Assembly (NCBI RefSeq): GCF_020410765.1
Contig: NZ_CP084541.1
Coordinates: 620,001-684,000 of the forward strand
Direction: 5' to 3'
DNA: 64,000 nucleotides
Origin: Streptomyces marincola
GTDB lineage: Bacteria > Actinomycetota > Actinomycetes > Streptomycetales > Streptomycetaceae
Shown: in pieces, positions 1 to 8,032 of the stretch
Layout: every line of letters starts with the position of its first letter
How positions within the stretch are numbered: the first letter of the stretch is position 1
The notes under the pieces: generated by a model
Told to the model about the DNA's origin: nothing
Database searches by the model: none
What the model saw: only the letters and a program-made list of their open reading frames with translations
Translations under genes and position numbers: made by a program

Positions 1-36
1 CGGCTGCGGGGCCCGCTCTCGCGCACCCCGCAGCCG
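1..36 (-). terminator. Hairpin downstream of arc
   Basis: An 11-bp perfect inverted repeat (positions 1-11 with 26-36, GC-rich) lies 18 bases past the arc stop codon. It is a plausible intrinsic terminator without a U-run, as is common in Streptomyces. The window edge cuts off anything further left. Confidence 0.6.
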
Positions 37-53
37 AAAAGCTCGTCGCACTG

Positions 54-1820
54 CTACAGGTACTGTCCGGTGTTGGCCACCGTGTCGATGGACCGGCCGG
101 TGTCCCCGCCCTGCTTCCCGGTGACGAGCGTGCGGATGAAGACGATCCGCTCGCCCTTCTTGCCGGAGATGCGGGCCCAGTCGTCGGGGTTGGTGGTGTT
201 GGGCAGGTCCTCGTTCTCCTTGAACTCGTCCACGCAGGCGGCGTGCAGGTGGGAGACGCGCAGGCCCTTCTGGTCGTGGTCGAGGAAGTCCTTGATGGCC
301 ATCTTCTTCGCCCGGTCCACGATGTTCTGGATCATGGCACCGGAGTTGAAGTCCTTGAAGTACAGGACCTCCTTGTCACCGTTGGCGTAGGTGACCTCCA
401 GAAAACGGTTCTCCTCGGTCTCCGCGTACATCTGCTCCACGACCGCCTGGATCATGCCGGCGACCGTGGCCTCGGCGCTGCCGCGGTGCTCCGAGACGTC
501 GTCGGCGTGCAGCGGCAGCCGCGGCGTGAGGTACTTGGAGAAGATGTCCCGCGCGGCCTCGGCGTCCGGGCGCTCGATCTTGATCTTGACGTCGAGCCGC
601 CCGGGGCGCAGGATCGCCGGGTCGATCATGTCCTCGCGGTTCGAGGCGCCGATGACGATGACGTTCTCCAGGCCCTCCACGCCGTCGATCTCGGAGAGCA
701 GCTGCGGGACGATGGTGTTCTCCACGTCCGAGCTGACCCCGGAGCCGCGGGTGCGGAACAGGGAGTCCATCTCGTCGAAGAAGACGATGACGGGCGTGCC
801 CTCGCTCGCCTTCTCACGGGCCCGCTGGAAGACCAGGCGGATGTGCCGCTCGGTCTCGCCGACGTACTTGTTGAGCAGCTCGGGGCCCTTGATGTTGAGG
901 AAGAAGCTCTTCCCCGCGGGCTTGCCCGTGACCTCGGCGACCTTCTTGGCCAGCGAGTTGGCCACGGCCTTGGCGATGAGGGTCTTGCCGCAGCCGGGCG
1001 GGCCGTAGAGCAGCACGCCCTTGGGCGGGCGCAGCTCGTGCTCGCGGAAGAGATCGGGGTAGAGGTAGGGCAGCTCGACGGCGTCCCTGATCAGCTCGAT
1101 CTGGCCGCCGAGGCCGCCGATCTGCGTGTAGTCGATGTCCGGGACCTCTTCGAGGACCAGCTCCTCGACCTCGCTCTTGGGCACGACCTCGTAGACGTAA
1201 CCGGAACGCGGGTCGAGCAGCAGGGCGTCGCCGGCCCTGATGGTCGCGTCCATCAGCGGCTCGGCGAGCTTGACCACGCGCTCCTCGTCGGTGTGGCCCA
1301 CGACCAGGGCGCGTTCGCCGTCCTCCAGGATCTCCTTGAGGGTGACGATGTCGCCCGCGCGCTCGAACTCCATGGCGGCCACGATGTTCAGCGCCTCGTT
1401 GAGCATGACCTCCTGGCCACGCTGGAGACCGGCCGTCTCCACGCTGGGGCTGACGTTGACCCGAAGCTTGCGGCCGCCGGTGAAGATGTCGGCGGTCTCG
1501 TCGTCGTTGGCGCGCAGGAAGACCCCGAACCCGGAGGGGGGCTGGGCCAGCCGGTCGACTTCCTCCTTGAGGGCGACGATCTGGTCGCGCGCCTCGCGGA
1601 GGGTGCTCGCCAGCCGTTCGTTCTGCGCCGAAACGCCGGCCAAGTTGGTTTGAAGCTCGACAATCCGCTCTTCGAGAATCCGAGTGTGCCGCGGAGAGTC
1701 GGCCAGCTTTCGGCGCAGGACGGTGATCTCCTGCTCAAGGTCGGCAATCTGCCCGGCCGAGTCGTCGGACCCTCGCCCGGACCGGATGCCGCGGTTGCTG
1801 TCGTCGTTCTGGGATACCAC
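54..1820 (-). CDS. arc: Proteasomal AAA+ ATPase ARC/Mpa
   Basis: Hexameric AAA+ unfoldase that recognises Pup-tagged proteins and feeds them to the actinobacterial 20S proteasome. The 588-residue protein has the family layout: an N-terminal coiled coil (LEQEITVLRRKL and following), tandem OB-type interdomain, then the AAA module with Walker A GPPGCGKT, Walker B VIVFFDEMDS and an arginine-finger region. It ends in the QYL tripeptide that docks into the proteasome alpha ring. I chose the GTG at 1820 because AGGAGGTGAGG sits just upstream; a TTG 18 bases earlier is less likely. The pup, prcBA and pafA genes usually nearby are not in view and probably lie left of the window. Confidence 0.96.
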   Translation of the reverse strand: MVSQNDDSNRGIRSGRGSDDSAGQIADLEQEITVLRRKLADSPRHTRILEERIVELQTNLAGVSAQNERLASTLREARDQIVALKEEVDRLAQPPSGFGVFLRANDDETADIFTGGRKLRVNVSPSVETAGLQRGQEVMLNEALNIVAAMEFERAGDIVTLKEILEDGERALVVGHTDEERVVKLAEPLMDATIRAGDALLLDPRSGYVYEVVPKSEVEELVLEEVPDIDYTQIGGLGGQIELIRDAVELPYLYPDLFREHELRPPKGVLLYGPPGCGKTLIAKAVANSLAKKVAEVTGKPAGKSFFLNIKGPELLNKYVGETERHIRLVFQRAREKASEGTPVIVFFDEMDSLFRTRGSGVSSDVENTIVPQLLSEIDGVEGLENVIVIGASNREDMIDPAILRPGRLDVKIKIERPDAEAARDIFSKYLTPRLPLHADDVSEHRGSAEATVAGMIQAVVEQMYAETEENRFLEVTYANGDKEVLYFKDFNSGAMIQNIVDRAKKMAIKDFLDHDQKGLRVSHLHAACVDEFKENEDLPNTTNPDDWARISGKKGERIVFIRTLVTGKQGGDTGRSIDTVANTGQYL

Positions 1821-2061
1821 GGTCCTCACCTCCTCCAAGGGGAGCTGGACGCTTCCAGACCCTACCTGGACCGGTGCAGTTCGAAACCCCTAGATCACAA
1901 AGACGGTCGGGGTGTGTCCGATCTTCACCCTTGCGCACTCCCCTCATGCCCAGGGAAATACCCAGCATGTCTCGCAGGAAAGCTGCTCACTGTATGGTCG
2001 TAAGCGGTCAACACCCGCCAGGGACGGCTCCCTTTGCACAACCACGAGGAACGGTAGGCCA

Positions 2062-2376
2062 ATGACCGCGCGGAACGAAGCCGCCGAAGAACTTGAGGTC
2101 TGGATCGATCAGGACCTCTGCACGGGCGACGGTATCTGTGCGCAGTACGCGCCCGACGTGTTCGAGCTGGACATCGACGGCCTCGCCTACGTGAAGCCGC
2201 CGGTGGCCCCGGGCGAGGAGGCCGACCTGCTGACCGAGCCGGGTGCCACCGCTCCGGTGCCGCTGCCGCTGCTGCGGGACGTCACCGAGTCCGTCAAGGA
2301 CTGCCCGGGCCAGTGCATCCACGTGCGGCGCGTGTCCGACCGCACCGAGGTGTACGGACCCGACGCGGACCAGTGA
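2062..2376 (+). CDS. 3Fe-4S-type ferredoxin
   Basis: A 104-residue soluble electron carrier. The N-terminal half has C-x5-C-xxx-APDVF, the pattern of single-cluster ferredoxins in which the second cysteine of the 4Fe-4S motif is replaced. The C-terminal half has DCPGQC, supplying the last ligand plus an extra cysteine. Such proteins often donate electrons to cytochromes P450, but no P450 is adjacent. The ATG at 2062 follows GAGGAACGG; an upstream ATG in frame would add 50 poorly conserved residues. It is divergent from arc, an arrangement I recall as conserved in Streptomyces. An insert of about 20 residues between the cluster motifs is longer than in P450-associated ferredoxins. Confidence 0.85.
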   Translation: MTARNEAAEELEVWIDQDLCTGDGICAQYAPDVFELDIDGLAYVKPPVAPGEEADLLTEPGATAPVPLPLLRDVTESVKDCPGQCIHVRRVSDRTEVYGPDADQ

Positions 2377-2391
2377 CCCGCCCGCGGCCGG

Positions 2392-2967
2392 TCAGATGCT
2401 GCCGGGGGCGGGCGCGACCGACAGTTCGAGCCGCCCGTCCCGCCAGGCCCAGCTGACGTCCCGGCGCAGGTCGGGGCAGCAGCGGGGCACCTCGGGCGCC
2501 GAGTAGCCGCGCAGCCGGGCCGAGACCGCTCCCTCACGCTCGCGCACGTCGAGCCCGTCCACGGTCATGCCCTCGCCCGGGTCGACCAGGGTCTCCGCGA
2601 CGCGCGGCGCCCCCTCCCCCTCGGCGGGGTGGGTCACCAGGTAGACGCCGTGCGGCGGCGTGCCGGAACCCGCGTCGCAGTGCACGACGGCGACCGTCTC
2701 CGCCCGCCCGTCCCCGTCGAAGTCGGTCTCGGCGCTGTCCGCGACCACGACGCCGAGCGGACCGCAGTCCACCGGGTAGGACACGGCCGCGGGGTCGGGG
2801 CCCGCGACGGGGGCGTCGGGCGTCGCCGTGGCGCCCGGCGGCCGGACGAGGGCCGCGGCCCCGGTGACGACCGCGAGCGCGGCGGCCACGATCAGCCAGT
2901 GCCGGGCACGCGCCCTGGTGTGCGGAAGGCCGGTGGGGGCGGGGCCTGAGCCGGGACGGAGCTGCAC
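2392..2967 (-). CDS. Membrane-anchored secreted protein of unknown function
   Basis: 191 residues: an Arg/Pro-rich cytoplasmic start, one hydrophobic helix (WLIVAAALAVVTGAAALV), then an extracytoplasmic domain. That domain has a DFDGDGRAETV segment resembling calcium-binding or integrin/FG-GAP-like loops, and four or more cysteines (DCGPLG, VHCDAG, RCCPD). The GTG at 2967 was preferred because GGAG lies 8 bases before it; longer in-frame starts lack a ribosome site. It is convergent with the ferredoxin, with only 15 bases between stop codons. I do not recognise a named family. Confidence 0.6.
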   Translation of the reverse strand: MQLRPGSGPAPTGLPHTRARARHWLIVAAALAVVTGAAALVRPPGATATPDAPVAGPDPAAVSYPVDCGPLGVVVADSAETDFDGDGRAETVAVVHCDAGSGTPPHGVYLVTHPAEGEGAPRVAETLVDPGEGMTVDGLDVREREGAVSARLRGYSAPEVPRCCPDLRRDVSWAWRDGRLELSVAPAPGSI

Positions 2968-3108
2968 GTGGAGGACTCCAGGGAACGGCGGCGGCGGGCG
3001 CGGTGGGGAGGAACGCCCGGCCCTGCCCGTCGGCAGGTGCACGCATCGTGCCACATCTCACACCGGCGCGTGACGGCGGGGTCCCGGCGTTCCGCGCGCC
3101 CCGGAGGC

Positions 3109-4008
3109 TCAGTCCGAGCCGCTGCCCGAGCCGGGACCTGTGTAGTCCGCGCCGTACGCGCCGGGCGCGGGGCGCCGGCGGCGCAGCGGCGGCGCCACGC
3201 CGTCGGCCAGGCGCCGCGCGGTCAGCAGGAAGCCGGTGTGCCCGATCATGCGGTGGTCGGGGCGCACGGCGAGGCCCTCGACGTGCCAGGTGCGCACCAT
3301 GGTCTCCCAGGCGCGCGGCTCGTTGAACGTGCCGTGCTCCCTGATGCTCTCCACGGTCCGCGCCAGCTGGGTCGTGGTGGCGACGTAGGCGCACACGATC
3401 CCGCCGGGCACCAGCGCCTTCGACACGGCGTCCAGGCACTCCCAGGGCGCGAGCATGTCGAGGACGACCCGGTCGACGTCCGTGTCGGACAGGTGGTCCT
3501 GGAGGTCGCCCACCGTCAGCCGCCACGCGGGGTGCGGCCCGCCGAAGTAGCGGGCGACGTTCTCCTCGGCGATCCGGGCGAAGTCCTCGCGCCGCTCGTA
3601 GGAGTGCAGCATGCCGTGGTCGCCGATGGCGCGCAGCAGGAAGGTGCTGAGGGAGCCGGAGCCGACGCCCGCCTCCACGACTCTCGCGCCGGCGAAGATG
3701 TCGGCCATCGCCAGGATCTGCCCCGCGTCCTTGGGGTAGACCACGGCGGCGCCGCGCGGCATGGACAGGACGTAGTCGGGGAGCAGGGGGCGCAGCGCGA
3801 GGTAGGCGACGTTTCCGGTGGTGCGGACGACGGTCCCCTCCGGCGCGCCGATCAGCTCGTCGTGCGGGAAGGCTCCCTTGTGGGTGTGGAAGCTCTTGCC
3901 CGCTTCGAGCGTGAACGTGTAGTGGCGGCCCTTGGGGTCGGTGAGCTGGACCTGGTCCCCGACCTCGAAGGGCCCGCGACGGCGGGCGGCACCGGTCGGT
4001 TCGGACAT
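3109..4008 (-). CDS. trmI: tRNA (adenine-58-N1)-methyltransferase TrmI
   Basis: S-adenosylmethionine-dependent enzyme that makes m1A58 in the T-loop of tRNAs. The 299 residues match the bacterial TrmI/archaeal-type length. An N-terminal beta domain (FEVGDQVQLTDPKGRHYTF) precedes the Rossmann methyltransferase core, with motif I VVEAGVGSGSLS and the preceding Y-P-K-D signature of this family. The acidic residues of DRVVLDMLAPWE form the motif IV region. It is followed by the M50 protease gene upstream on the same strand, 24 bases away, so they are probably one transcript. In Actinobacteria trmI commonly sits next to arc. Confidence 0.93.
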   Translation of the reverse strand: MSEPTGAARRRGPFEVGDQVQLTDPKGRHYTFTLEAGKSFHTHKGAFPHDELIGAPEGTVVRTTGNVAYLALRPLLPDYVLSMPRGAAVVYPKDAGQILAMADIFAGARVVEAGVGSGSLSTFLLRAIGDHGMLHSYERREDFARIAEENVARYFGGPHPAWRLTVGDLQDHLSDTDVDRVVLDMLAPWECLDAVSKALVPGGIVCAYVATTTQLARTVESIREHGTFNEPRAWETMVRTWHVEGLAVRPDHRMIGHTGFLLTARRLADGVAPPLRRRRPAPGAYGADYTGPGSGSGSD

Positions 4009-4032
4009 GGACGCAAGCCTAGTCCACTCGGG

Positions 4033-5286
4033 TCAGGGCGCCGACCGCGGCCGGGGCGAGGCGCCCGGGCGGGCCATGGCGTCGATGAAGGCGCGTTCGA
4101 CGTCGCGGCTGGAGAGCACGCCGTAGATCTCGCCGGTCTCCTCGACCACCAGGTACTCGGTGGCCGGGGTGGCCCGGAGCCGGTCGAGCAGCCGTTCGCC
4201 GGTCAGGTCGGCGGGGACCCGCATCCCGTCGGTGAGCACCTGGGCCAGGGAGCCGACCGGCACCCACGGCCTGCGGTGCTCGGGCACCTCGGCGATGCCG
4301 GCCTCGCGGACCAGGGACAGGGGCGCGCCCTGCCCGTCGACGACGACCAGGGCGCCCGCGCCCACGTCGTTGGCGCGGCGCAGCGCCTCGGAGAGCGGGG
4401 TCTCGGCGGCGACGGGGACGGCCCTGCGGGTGAGGGCCCTGGCGTTGAGCGCGGGCAGGCGTTCGCGGAGCCTGGCGCGGCGCAGGCTGTTGCCCGCGCC
4501 GGTCCAGATGATGGCGGCCAGGATCGCGGCGAGCAGCGCGTCGGTCAGCGACTGGAGGCCGGTGAAGGAGTCCCGGTCGGTGACCGAGCCCATGTGGGTG
4601 ATCAGCGGGAAGCCGACGAGCACGGCGATGGCCAGCAGGCGACCGGTCCAGGCGGCGGCCACGGTGCCGGTCATGGGGCTGCCCGACAGCTTCCAGACCA
4701 CGGCGCGCAGCATGATGCCGCCGTCGAGCGGCAGTCCCGGCAGCAGGTTGAAGGCCGCAACGATGAGGTTGGAGATCATCAGACCGGCCAGCAGGACGCC
4801 GGGGACGGTCCCCGACTCCACGACGAGCATGCCGAGGTAGAAGACCCCGGCGAGGACGAGGGAGAGCAACGGGCCGACGGCCGCGAGGACGAACTCGCGC
4901 CCCGGCGTCTGCGACTCCCGCTCGATCTCCGAGACGCCGCCGAAGAACTGGAGCTGGATGCGGCGCACGGGCAGGTCGAAGCGGACGGCGGCCAGGGTGT
5001 GGGCCAGCTCGTGCACGAGGACGGAGGCGTAGAAGGCCACCGCGAAGAAGAGGGACACGAGGTAGCGGGCGCCGCCGAGCTCCGGCAGCACCCGGTCGAG
5101 CTGGTTGCCGAAGAACCACGTGATGAGGGCGGCGACCAGGAACCAGCTGGGCGCGACGTACACGGGAACGCCGAACACCCGGCCCATGAGGAAGCCCCCG
5201 CCGCGCTCCCCCGGGCGCTCCTGCTCGTTCTCCGGGATCTGCCGGTCCCCGGAGGGCGGTGTCCGGTCGCTGTCCGAGTCTCCCAC
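4033..5286 (-). CDS. Site-2 protease family M50 metalloprotease with CBS pair
   Basis: Intramembrane zinc metalloprotease of 417 residues. HELAH (residues 92-96) supplies two zinc ligands and the catalytic Glu. NLLPGLPLDGG (residues 180-190) supplies the third ligand Asp. About five or six hydrophobic segments surround these motifs. The C-terminal third (about 260-410) reads as two CBS domains, as in the Rip3/SpoIVFB-like subgroup, so activity may respond to an adenine nucleotide. The substrate is unknown; anti-sigma factors are typical. It lies immediately upstream of trmI on the same strand and is divergent from the RecB-like nuclease. Confidence 0.9.
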   Translation of the reverse strand: MGDSDSDRTPPSGDRQIPENEQERPGERGGGFLMGRVFGVPVYVAPSWFLVAALITWFFGNQLDRVLPELGGARYLVSLFFAVAFYASVLVHELAHTLAAVRFDLPVRRIQLQFFGGVSEIERESQTPGREFVLAAVGPLLSLVLAGVFYLGMLVVESGTVPGVLLAGLMISNLIVAAFNLLPGLPLDGGIMLRAVVWKLSGSPMTGTVAAAWTGRLLAIAVLVGFPLITHMGSVTDRDSFTGLQSLTDALLAAILAAIIWTGAGNSLRRARLRERLPALNARALTRRAVPVAAETPLSEALRRANDVGAGALVVVDGQGAPLSLVREAGIAEVPEHRRPWVPVGSLAQVLTDGMRVPADLTGERLLDRLRATPATEYLVVEETGEIYGVLSSRDVERAFIDAMARPGASPRPRSAP

Positions 5287-5384
5287 CGGTTCCCCTCGCT
5301 GCGTTGCCCGATCGCGCCGTGCCTGCGGGCCCGGAGTCGATGGTATGCCGCTGTGTGTCAGTGACGCGCCGTAGGGTTCCCTCC

Positions 5385-6434
5385 ATGACTGGGTCCTCCG
5401 CTGCGCCTCCGCACTCTCTTTCTCCTTCCCGGGCGGCCGACTTCATGCAGTGTCCCCTGCTGTACCGCTTCCGGGTGATCGACAAACTGCCCGAGGAGCC
5501 CAGCGCGGCGGCGACCAGGGGCACGGTCGTGCACGCCGTTCTTGAGCGGGTCTTCGACGCGCCCCCCGCGCTGCGCGACGCGCGGCGGGCGCGGGCGCTC
5601 GTGCTGCCCGAGTGGCAGCGGCTGCTGGCGCGGCGCCCCGAGCTGGCCCGGTTGTTCGCGCCGGAGGGCGGCGCGGACGACGGCGGGGACGGCAGCGAGG
5701 GCGGCGGTGACGGCGCGGGCAGCGCGGGCGACGGCGGGGAGGGGGACGGCGCGCGTGAGGCCGCGCGCGAGGGTTCAGGCGCCGCGCCGATCGACAGCGA
5801 ACGGCTGGCGAAGTGGCTCACCGAGGCCGAGGAGTTGGTGGAGCGGTGGTTCACGCTTGAGGACCCGTCGCGGCTCCAGCCCGCGGAGCGCGAGCTGTTC
5901 GTGGAGACCCGGCTGGACTCGGGGCTGCGGCTGCGGGGGGTGATCGACCGGGTGGACGTGGCGCCGACCGGCGAGGTGCGGATCGTCGACTACAAGACGG
6001 GGAAGGCGCCGCGAGCCGAGTTCGGGGGCGCCGCGCTGTTCCAGATGAAGTTCTACGCGCTGGTGCTGTGGCGGCTGCGGGGCACGGTGCCGCGCCGGCT
6101 CCAGCTGGTGTACCTGGGCAGCGGGGACGTGCTGACCTACGACCCGGACGAGGAGGACCTGCTGGTCGTGGAGCGCAAGCTGCACGCGTTGTGGGAGGCG
6201 ATCCGCAGGGCGACGGAGACCGGCGACTGGCGGCCGAGCCGCAGCCGGCTGTGCGGCTGGTGCGACCACCGGGCGCGCTGCCCCGAGTTCGGCGGGACCC
6301 CGCCGCCCTACCCGCTGCTGGTGCAGGACCAGCTCCCGCTGGCCGTGCCCGCGCAGGCCGGGGCGCCCGACGGGGACGGCGCTCCGGCCGGTGCCGCGGG
6401 CGGCCGCCCGGAGGCCGGCGGCGCCGCGCCGTGA
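5385..6434 (+). CDS. RecB-like PD-(D/E)XK nuclease with Fe-S cysteines
   Basis: 349-residue stand-alone exonuclease domain (PDDEXK_1 family). Motifs in order: an N-terminal cysteine in DFMQCPLLYRF, the GTVVHAVLE helix with the catalytic-site His, GVIDRVDV with a metal-binding Asp, and IVDYKTGK with the D-x-K active site. A C-terminal C-x2-C-x5-C cluster (LCGWCDHRARCPEF) joins the first cysteine to form the 4Fe-4S staple known from AddB and Cas4. A Gly/Asp/Glu-rich low-complexity insert (about residues 85-125) interrupts the fold. No helicase partner or cas genes are adjacent, so the role in DNA repair is inferred. The start ATG 5385 is a choice; the upstream frame lacks conserved sequence. 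Confidence 0.88.
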   Translation: MTGSSAAPPHSLSPSRAADFMQCPLLYRFRVIDKLPEEPSAAATRGTVVHAVLERVFDAPPALRDARRARALVLPEWQRLLARRPELARLFAPEGGADDGGDGSEGGGDGAGSAGDGGEGDGAREAAREGSGAAPIDSERLAKWLTEAEELVERWFTLEDPSRLQPAERELFVETRLDSGLRLRGVIDRVDVAPTGEVRIVDYKTGKAPRAEFGGAALFQMKFYALVLWRLRGTVPRRLQLVYLGSGDVLTYDPDEEDLLVVERKLHALWEAIRRATETGDWRPSRSRLCGWCDHRARCPEFGGTPPPYPLLVQDQLPLAVPAQAGAPDGDGAPAGAAGGRPEAGGAAP

Positions 6435-6495
6435 GCGAGAATGAGGACGGCCGCCGGCCGTGTCCGGCCGTTCCCGACCGAGAGGCTCATCCCCC

Positions 6496-7164
6496 ATGCC
6501 GATCCGCGTCCTGCTGGTCGACGACCAGCCGCTGCTGCGCACCGGGTTCCGGATGATCCTGGAGGCGGAGCCGGACCTGGCCGTCATCGGCGAGGCGGGG
6601 GACGGCCTCCAGGCGCTCGACCAGGTGCGGGCGCTTCAGCCCGACGTGGTGCTGATGGACATCCGCATGCCGCGGATGGACGGGGTCGAGGCGACCCGGC
6701 AGATCACGGGCCCCGACAAGGACGGGCCGGTGAAGGTGCTGGTCCTGACGACGTTCGACCTCGACGAGTACGTGGTGGAGGCGCTGCGCGCGGGAGCGAG
6801 CGGCTTCCTGCTGAAGGACGCGCCCGCGGCCGAGCTGGTGCAGGCCATCCGCGTGGTCGCGGCCGGTGAGGCGATGCTGGCGCCCAGCGTCACCAGGCGG
6901 CTGCTCGACATGTACGCGGAGAAGCTGCCCTCGGGCGACGAGCCCGTGCCCGACACGCTGCACACGCTCACGGACCGTGAGGTCGAGGTGCTGAAGCTGG
7001 TCGCCCGCGGCCTGTCCAACGCGGAGATCGCGGCCGACCTGTTCGTGAGCGAGACCACGGTGAAGACGCACGTCGGGCACGTACTGACGAAGCTGGGGCT
7101 CAGGGACCGGGTGCAGGCCGCCGTGTACGCCTACGAGAGCGGGCTGGTGCGGCCCGGCAGCTGA
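6496..7164 (+). CDS. NarL/LuxR-family response regulator (orphan)
   Basis: 222-residue two-component transcription factor. The receiver domain has the acidic pair at 9-10, phospho-acceptor Asp55 in LMDIRMPRMDG, the Thr of LVLTTF and Lys in LLKDA. A LuxR-type helix-turn-helix follows (LTDREVEVLKLVARGLSNAE, about residues 157-210). No histidine kinase gene is adjacent, so it is an orphan or its kinase is elsewhere. It follows the RecB-like gene by 61 bases. Target genes cannot be predicted. Confidence 0.93.
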   Translation: MPIRVLLVDDQPLLRTGFRMILEAEPDLAVIGEAGDGLQALDQVRALQPDVVLMDIRMPRMDGVEATRQITGPDKDGPVKVLVLTTFDLDEYVVEALRAGASGFLLKDAPAAELVQAIRVVAAGEAMLAPSVTRRLLDMYAEKLPSGDEPVPDTLHTLTDREVEVLKLVARGLSNAEIAADLFVSETTVKTHVGHVLTKLGLRDRVQAAVYAYESGLVRPGS

Positions 7165-7188
7165 CGCGGGGCCCGGCGGTCCCGCGGG

Positions 7189-7899
7189 TCACGGCAGGGC
7201 GGTGGCCGCCGCGACGACGGAGCGGAGGAACGCCAGGTCGACCTCTTCGAGGCTGCGCACCAGCACGCGCCCGGGCGCGGCCGGGACGGGGGCCACCGAG
7301 GGCACGGCGACGACCCGGCAGCCCGCCGCCTCGGCCGAGGCCACGCCGGTGGCCGTGTCCTCCACGGCGACGCAGCGCGCCGGGTCCGCGCCGAGGCGGG
7401 CCGCCGCGGTCACGTAGGGGTCGGGGTGCGGCTTGGTGCGGCGCAGTTCGTCGCCGGCGACGGTGACGGCGAAGTGGCCTGGCCCGATGGAGTCGAGGAC
7501 GCGGTCGATGACGGCCCGGTGCGAGGCGGAGACCAGGGCGGTGGGCACCTCGTGCGCGGTCAGCTCGGTCAGCAGGCTGCGGGCCCCCGGCATCAGCTCG
7601 ACGCCGGCGTCCAGACGGCGCAGGAACGCGGCGTTGAGCTCGTCCCGCAGCTCGTCGAGCGAGATGTCGGCGCCGGTGACCTCGATGAGGTAGCCCGCGC
7701 TCCGCGTCATGGGGCCGCCGACGACGACCTCGCGGTGCTCGTCCCCCAGCGTGTGGCCCAGGGCCTTGAAGACCTCGACCTCCGCGTCCCACCAGAAGCC
7801 CTCGGTGTCGACCAGGGTGCCGTCCATGTCCAGCAGGACCGCCTCGGGTCCGGGGCCGGTGGGCACCGCCGTGCCGACAGCGGGCAGGGAACTCGTCAT
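7189..7899 (-). CDS. HAD-superfamily phosphatase, beta-phosphoglucomutase-like
   Basis: 236-residue HAD subfamily IA hydrolase. Motif I is LLDMDGTLVDTEG with the nucleophilic Asp and the acid/base Asp. Motif II is the Ser in TALVSASH. Motif III is the Lys in RRTKPHPDPY, and motif IV is CVAVEDTATGV. A helical cap follows motif I. Such enzymes dephosphorylate sugar phosphates or phosphoglycolate; the substrate is not predictable here. The ATG at 7899 has GGAGG nine bases upstream. The gene is convergent with the response regulator. Confidence 0.9.
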   Translation of the reverse strand: MTSSLPAVGTAVPTGPGPEAVLLDMDGTLVDTEGFWWDAEVEVFKALGHTLGDEHREVVVGGPMTRSAGYLIEVTGADISLDELRDELNAAFLRRLDAGVELMPGARSLLTELTAHEVPTALVSASHRAVIDRVLDSIGPGHFAVTVAGDELRRTKPHPDPYVTAAARLGADPARCVAVEDTATGVASAEAAGCRVVAVPSVAPVPAAPGRVLVRSLEEVDLAFLRSVVAAATALP

Positions 7900-7924
7900 C
7901 CGCGCACACCTCCACAGGGAGCGA

Positions 7925-7960
7925 GCAGGCCGGCCGTCCCCGAGGGGACGACCGGCCTGC
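7925..7960 (-). terminator. Terminator hairpin downstream of metH
   Basis: A 17-bp stem with one mismatch (7925-7941 with 7944-7960) lies between metH and the HAD gene, both on the minus strand, about 70 bases past the metH stop. It should separate metH transcription from the HAD gene. Confidence 0.6.
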
Positions 7961-8032
7961 GCCGGACCGATCAGTCTACGTCCGCGGCCGGGTGACCGCC
8001 GCTCCATTTCACCCGGTCGGAGGGGGGTCGGG

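Noticed and set aside
2968..5364. Long plus-strand open frame opposite trmI and the M50 gene
   Set aside because: Repetitive Gly/His/Arg/Val composition typical of the antisense of high-GC coding sequence.
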